NCBI RefSeq assembly: GCF_000281955.1
Contig: NZ_AKKF01000205.1
Span: 1-64,000 of the forward strand
Direction of reading: 5' to 3'
Length of the DNA: 64,000 nucleotides
Source: Caulobacter sp. AP07
Lineage (GTDB): Bacteria > Pseudomonadota > Alphaproteobacteria > Caulobacterales > Caulobacteraceae
The notes under the pieces were generated by a model. It was given only the letters and a program-made list of their open reading frames with translations, was not told the DNA's origin and made no database searches. The first letter of the stretch is position 1, and each line of letters begins with the position of its first letter. This document shows positions 61,852 to 64,000 of this stretch, piece after piece. A program made the translations under genes and the position numbers.

Positions 61852-62694
61852 TCAACACTCCGAGGCGATGGTGTTGGCCAGCAGGCCAACACCGGTGATC
61901 TCCACTTCGACCAAGTCGCCCGAACGCAGCCACACAGGCGGCTGGCGCTTGGCGCCGACCCCGAGGGGCGTGCCCGTGAGGATGAGATCGCCGGGCGACA
62001 GGGCGCTGAAGGTCGACAGATAGGCGATGATGGCGGGGAGGGGGAAGATCAGCTCGCTCAGGCCCCCTTGCTGCATCGTGGCGCCGTTGAGCCGAGTGGT
62101 GATCGTGGCGGTCGCGATGTCGGCGATCTCGTCAGGCGTAACCAGCCAGGGTCCAAGGCCGCAGGTGGCGGGGAAGTTCTTTCCAGGCGTGAACTGCGGC
62201 GTATGGGATTGCCAGTCCCGGACCGAGGCGTCGTTGGCGCAGGTAAAGCCGGCGATATGGTCCATGGCCTCGGCCGGCGCTATGGCGCGCCCGCCCTTTC
62301 CCACCACGACCGCCAGTTCGCCTTCATAGTCCAGGCGCGTTGAGACCTTCGGGAGGAGGATCGAACCGCCGTGGCCCACCAGGGTGTCGGCAAAGCGCGT
62401 GAAGATCGACGGATATTCAGGGGCCGGCGCGGCGACGGGTTCGCCAGGCGCGCGATAATTGGCGCCCACGCAGAAGATCTTTCCGGGATTGACGACCACG
62501 GGCGTCAATTCGACGTCGTTCAGGGCGATGTGTGTTTCGGCCGCCGCGTGCAACGGGGCGATCAGACCCAGCCGCAAGGCGCCGACGAGATCTGGCGCAG
62601 GATTGCCGGCGACGGCGCCGAAATCGGCCACCCGGTCGCCGACGACAGCCCCATAGCTGGCGACGCCGCGGTAGCGGAAGCTGATCAGTTTCAT
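61852..62694 (-). CDS. Fumarylacetoacetate hydrolase-domain protein
   Basis: A 280-residue FAH-domain protein. Metal ligands and fold markers are in FCVGANYRAPGEP, LDYEGELAVVVGKGGRAI and LTGTPLGVGAKRQPPVWLRSGD. This group hydrates or hydrolyses 2-keto acids such as 2-oxo-hept-3-ene-dioate or acylpyruvates. It lacks the long N-terminal domain of the full-size fumarylacetoacetase at 44.7 kb. A shared-motif site lies 112 bases upstream, so it belongs to the same apparent regulon. Confidence 0.9.
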   Translation of the reverse strand: MKLISFRYRGVASYGAVVGDRVADFGAVAGNPAPDLVGALRLGLIAPLHAAAETHIALNDVELTPVVVNPGKIFCVGANYRAPGEPVAAPAPEYPSIFTRFADTLVGHGGSILLPKVSTRLDYEGELAVVVGKGGRAIAPAEAMDHIAGFTCANDASVRDWQSHTPQFTPGKNFPATCGLGPWLVTPDEIADIATATITTRLNGATMQQGGLSELIFPLPAIIAYLSTFSALSPGDLILTGTPLGVGAKRQPPVWLRSGDLVEVEITGVGLLANTIASEC

Positions 62695-62806
62695 CGGCGT
62701 TTCATTTGGCTTGTGGAGGGCGGTGACGCTGAGTGCGCCAGAAAATCTGGGACGGCGCGCGGGCGCGCCGACACCCCGCGTTTAGTCGCCTGCCGGCGCT
62801 TTCCCA

Positions 62807-62822
62807 TACCCTGCGCAAGGGA
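62807..62822 (-). promoter_or_regulatory. Shared operator-like site 15 (TACCC-N6-AGGGA)
   Basis: Sits 112 bases before the FAH-domain hydrolase and reads TCCCT-N6-GGGTAT on its strand. Confidence 0.6.
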
Positions 62823-62964
62823 CGGCGCGCCGTCACGGCCGACATCCTTCGGTGACGACGTCCTTGGCGAGCCCCGGGAAAGCTGCTTGTCAGACGCGCG
62901 CATCGCCGGAACACCTCAAACGCGGCGACGCCAAGAACCCCAACGCCCGTGTCGGGCGCGGTCT

Positions 62965-63567
62965 TCAAGCCGTGGCGTTAGCGGATGGCTGAGTCGGACG
63001 AAACCAGTTTGCAAGTTGACCGTCGAACGCGCCATCTACCAGAATGAAGGCCATGCGGCAGACCTTGTCCGAGCGATTGTCCCAGGCATGGTTCGTGCCG
63101 CGCTGGACGACGATGTCGCCGGCCGTGAGACGGGTTTCGTCCGCGTCGAGGACAAGGTGGATTTCGCCTTCGAGCACGATGCCGTAGTCGATGGACTCCG
63201 TGCGGTGCATGCCCGGATGGGGGGAGTCGGATCTCCAGGTCGAAGCGGTCGCGTCGCCGTATTTGGCGAAGCTCTGCTGAAGATCGGCCTGATCGCCGCC
63301 TCGGTTCTTGCCGGGGCCGCCGGGATGGAAATCGACCAACCGGATGATCGAACCGTTGTGTCGCGGAGAGATTTTGACCGGGCGGGCGGTCGGCTCGGCC
63401 TCGGTCGCAGCGACGGGAGCCGGCGAGGCGTTGGTGTTCCAAATCTCGAAGAAGGCGGTCTTGGACGCCTCGTCGGAAAGATGAACCGGCGGCGCACCAT
63501 CCGAAACGATGACGGCCCTGCCGTCCTGATTGTGGCCGGTGACGACGCGACGAGCGGTTCTGTCCAT
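62965..63567 (-). CDS. Cupin-domain protein
   Basis: A 200-residue protein with one C-terminal cupin barrel: MHRTESIDYGIVLEGEIHLVLD and TRLTAGDIVVQRGTNHAWDNRSDK (core DIVVQRGTNHAW) hold the metal-binding His and Glu residues. The first 100 residues are unassigned. Such cupins occur beside aromatic degradation genes as dioxygenase-like or regulatory proteins. I use ATG 63567; upstream the frame is open but not family-like. It reads away from the FAH hydrolase in the same direction. Confidence 0.8.
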   Translation of the reverse strand: MDRTARRVVTGHNQDGRAVIVSDGAPPVHLSDEASKTAFFEIWNTNASPAPVAATEAEPTARPVKISPRHNGSIIRLVDFHPGGPGKNRGGDQADLQQSFAKYGDATASTWRSDSPHPGMHRTESIDYGIVLEGEIHLVLDADETRLTAGDIVVQRGTNHAWDNRSDKVCRMAFILVDGAFDGQLANWFRPTQPSANATA

Positions 63568-63646
63568 GTGCTTCCCTGTCCCTTTTTTTAGCGGGCGACT
63601 TCGCACCACGCATTTCGAAGGTCGCTTCGAAGACCGGGCCGGCCTC

Positions 63647-64000
63647 CTATTCGACTGGCTGCGTCCTGTCGGTGATCCGCTTACGGTGCTCGGGCGGCGC
63701 GAAGCCCAGCAGGATGATGACCAGGCTGTTTGCGACTACAGCCCGGAACTGGTTGTCGGTCAGCCCCTCGGCGACCCAAAGGGCGAGGGCGCCCCGGAAC
63801 GAGACGACCGCCTGCTGCGGCAGAAGCACCCTCCACAAGGACTCCCGATCGGCGAGAAAGGGCGCGCCATCTTGCAGCGCCAAGCGCCAGAGGAACTCGT
63901 TGTTTCGGCGCAATCCGACGTGCGATTGCGCCTCGGTCGCGGTGAGCAGCGAGCCCGCGACGAACTTCGACAGCCTCGGATTCTGCAGCAGGTAATCGAC
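63647..64000 (-). CDS. Probable TetR-family regulator, 5' end outside window
   Basis: The minus strand has an open frame from the window end to a stop at 63647 (118 codons), so the gene begins outside. The visible part is helical (VDYLLQNPRLSKFVAGSLLTATEAQSHVGL, then LQDGAPFLADRESLWRVLLPQQAVVSFRGALALWV, core RESLWRVLLPQQAVVSFRG) and ends FAPPEHRKRITDR. It resembles a TetR-type ligand domain. The DNA-binding part is not visible, so this is an inference. Confidence 0.55.
   Translation of the reverse strand, partial: VDYLLQNPRLSKFVAGSLLTATEAQSHVGLRRNNEFLWRLALQDGAPFLADRESLWRVLLPQQAVVSFRGALALWVAEGLTDNQFRAVVANSLVIILLGFAPPEHRKRITDRTQPVE

Noticed and set aside
20004-62822. Reading the shared motif as a sigma54 (-24/-12) promoter
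   Set aside because: Fixed spacing and orientation are reminiscent, but the GG and GC dinucleotides of TGGCAC-N5-TTGCA are absent, and two sites are perfect inverted repeats, which suits a dimeric regulator.
1-64000. CRISPR arrays, prophage, integrase, rRNA or replication origin
   Set aside because: No regularly spaced repeats, phage structural genes, integrase, ribosomal RNA or DnaA-box cluster were seen on reading both strands.

Overview
The window is 64 kb of GC-rich DNA with strongly G/C-biased third codon positions. It carries TonB-dependent receptors, an alphaproteobacterial-type Fur, many Rieske oxygenases and several ATGA-type gene overlaps. This fits an aerobic, free-living alphaproteobacterium of the Caulobacterales or Sphingomonadales kind; the exact genus is inference. 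I see no rRNA, tRNA, CRISPR array, phage or intact insertion sequence. Almost every gene is catabolic, transport-related or regulatory, so this looks like a degradation region for aromatic or other plant-derived compounds.

Layout. 0-7.5 kb: class III aminotransferase (cut by the window edge), aldehyde dehydrogenase, an isopropylmalate dehydratase-type pair (leuCD), alanine racemase, D-amino acid dehydrogenase and a RidA-type deaminase, in one direction. 7.5-11 kb: regulators (Fur, MerR, TetR with a small multidrug efflux pump, AraC). 11.3-18.6 kb: TonB receptor, PQQ quinohaemoprotein dehydrogenase, aldehyde dehydrogenase, Rieske oxygenase. 18.8-21.2 kb: SnoaL-like protein, flavodoxin-fold reductase, LuxR-type regulator. 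21.7-26.6 kb: small protein, alpha/beta hydrolase, bacterial-luciferase-type monooxygenase, second leuCD pair. 26.7-29.3 kb: TetR, hydrolase, Rossmann protein, small membrane protein. 29.6-38.9 kb: two Rieske oxygenases, two VOC proteins, a hydrolase, ferredoxin reductase, flavin reductase and a Tat-exported flavin oxidase. 39.1-42.8 kb: a GcvT/LigM-type O-demethylase with folB, folD and purU. 43.1-47.3 kb: cupin, IS630 relic, short-chain dehydrogenase, fumarylacetoacetase, homogentisate dioxygenase. 47.7-51.3 kb: second LuxR regulator and second TonB receptor. 51.7-59.8 kb: ring-hydroxylating oxygenase, enolase-superfamily dehydratase, ketopantoate-reductase-like protein, TetR, amidase, MFS carrier, membrane protein. 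60.1-64 kb: pabB, a DUF6572-like protein, an FAH-family hydrolase, a cupin and the 3' part of a probable TetR gene.

The main new observation is regulatory. Between 20 and 63 kb, about fifteen intergenic sites share a 16-bp motif, TACCC-N6-GGGTA or a version with one weakened half (TCCCN or TCACC). They precede the quinone reductase, Rieske, flavin reductase, Tat flavin oxidase, VOC, folate/C1, cupin, homogentisate, amidase, MFS and FAH-hydrolase genes. The GGGTA half faces the gene at every one-sided site. This suggests one regulon covering most of the region.

Two LuxR-type regulators, 27 kb apart, have almost identical DNA-binding domains at the nucleotide level but diverged sensor halves. 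Their upstream regions are also duplicated and carry paired TGGACA/TGTCCA sites. They are the obvious candidate regulators, though this is not shown by the sequence. A tetrahydrofolate-dependent demethylase next to C1-folate genes, and four Rieske oxygenases with a ferredoxin reductase, suggest that methoxylated aromatics are demethylated here and that homogentisate-type ring cleavage follows.
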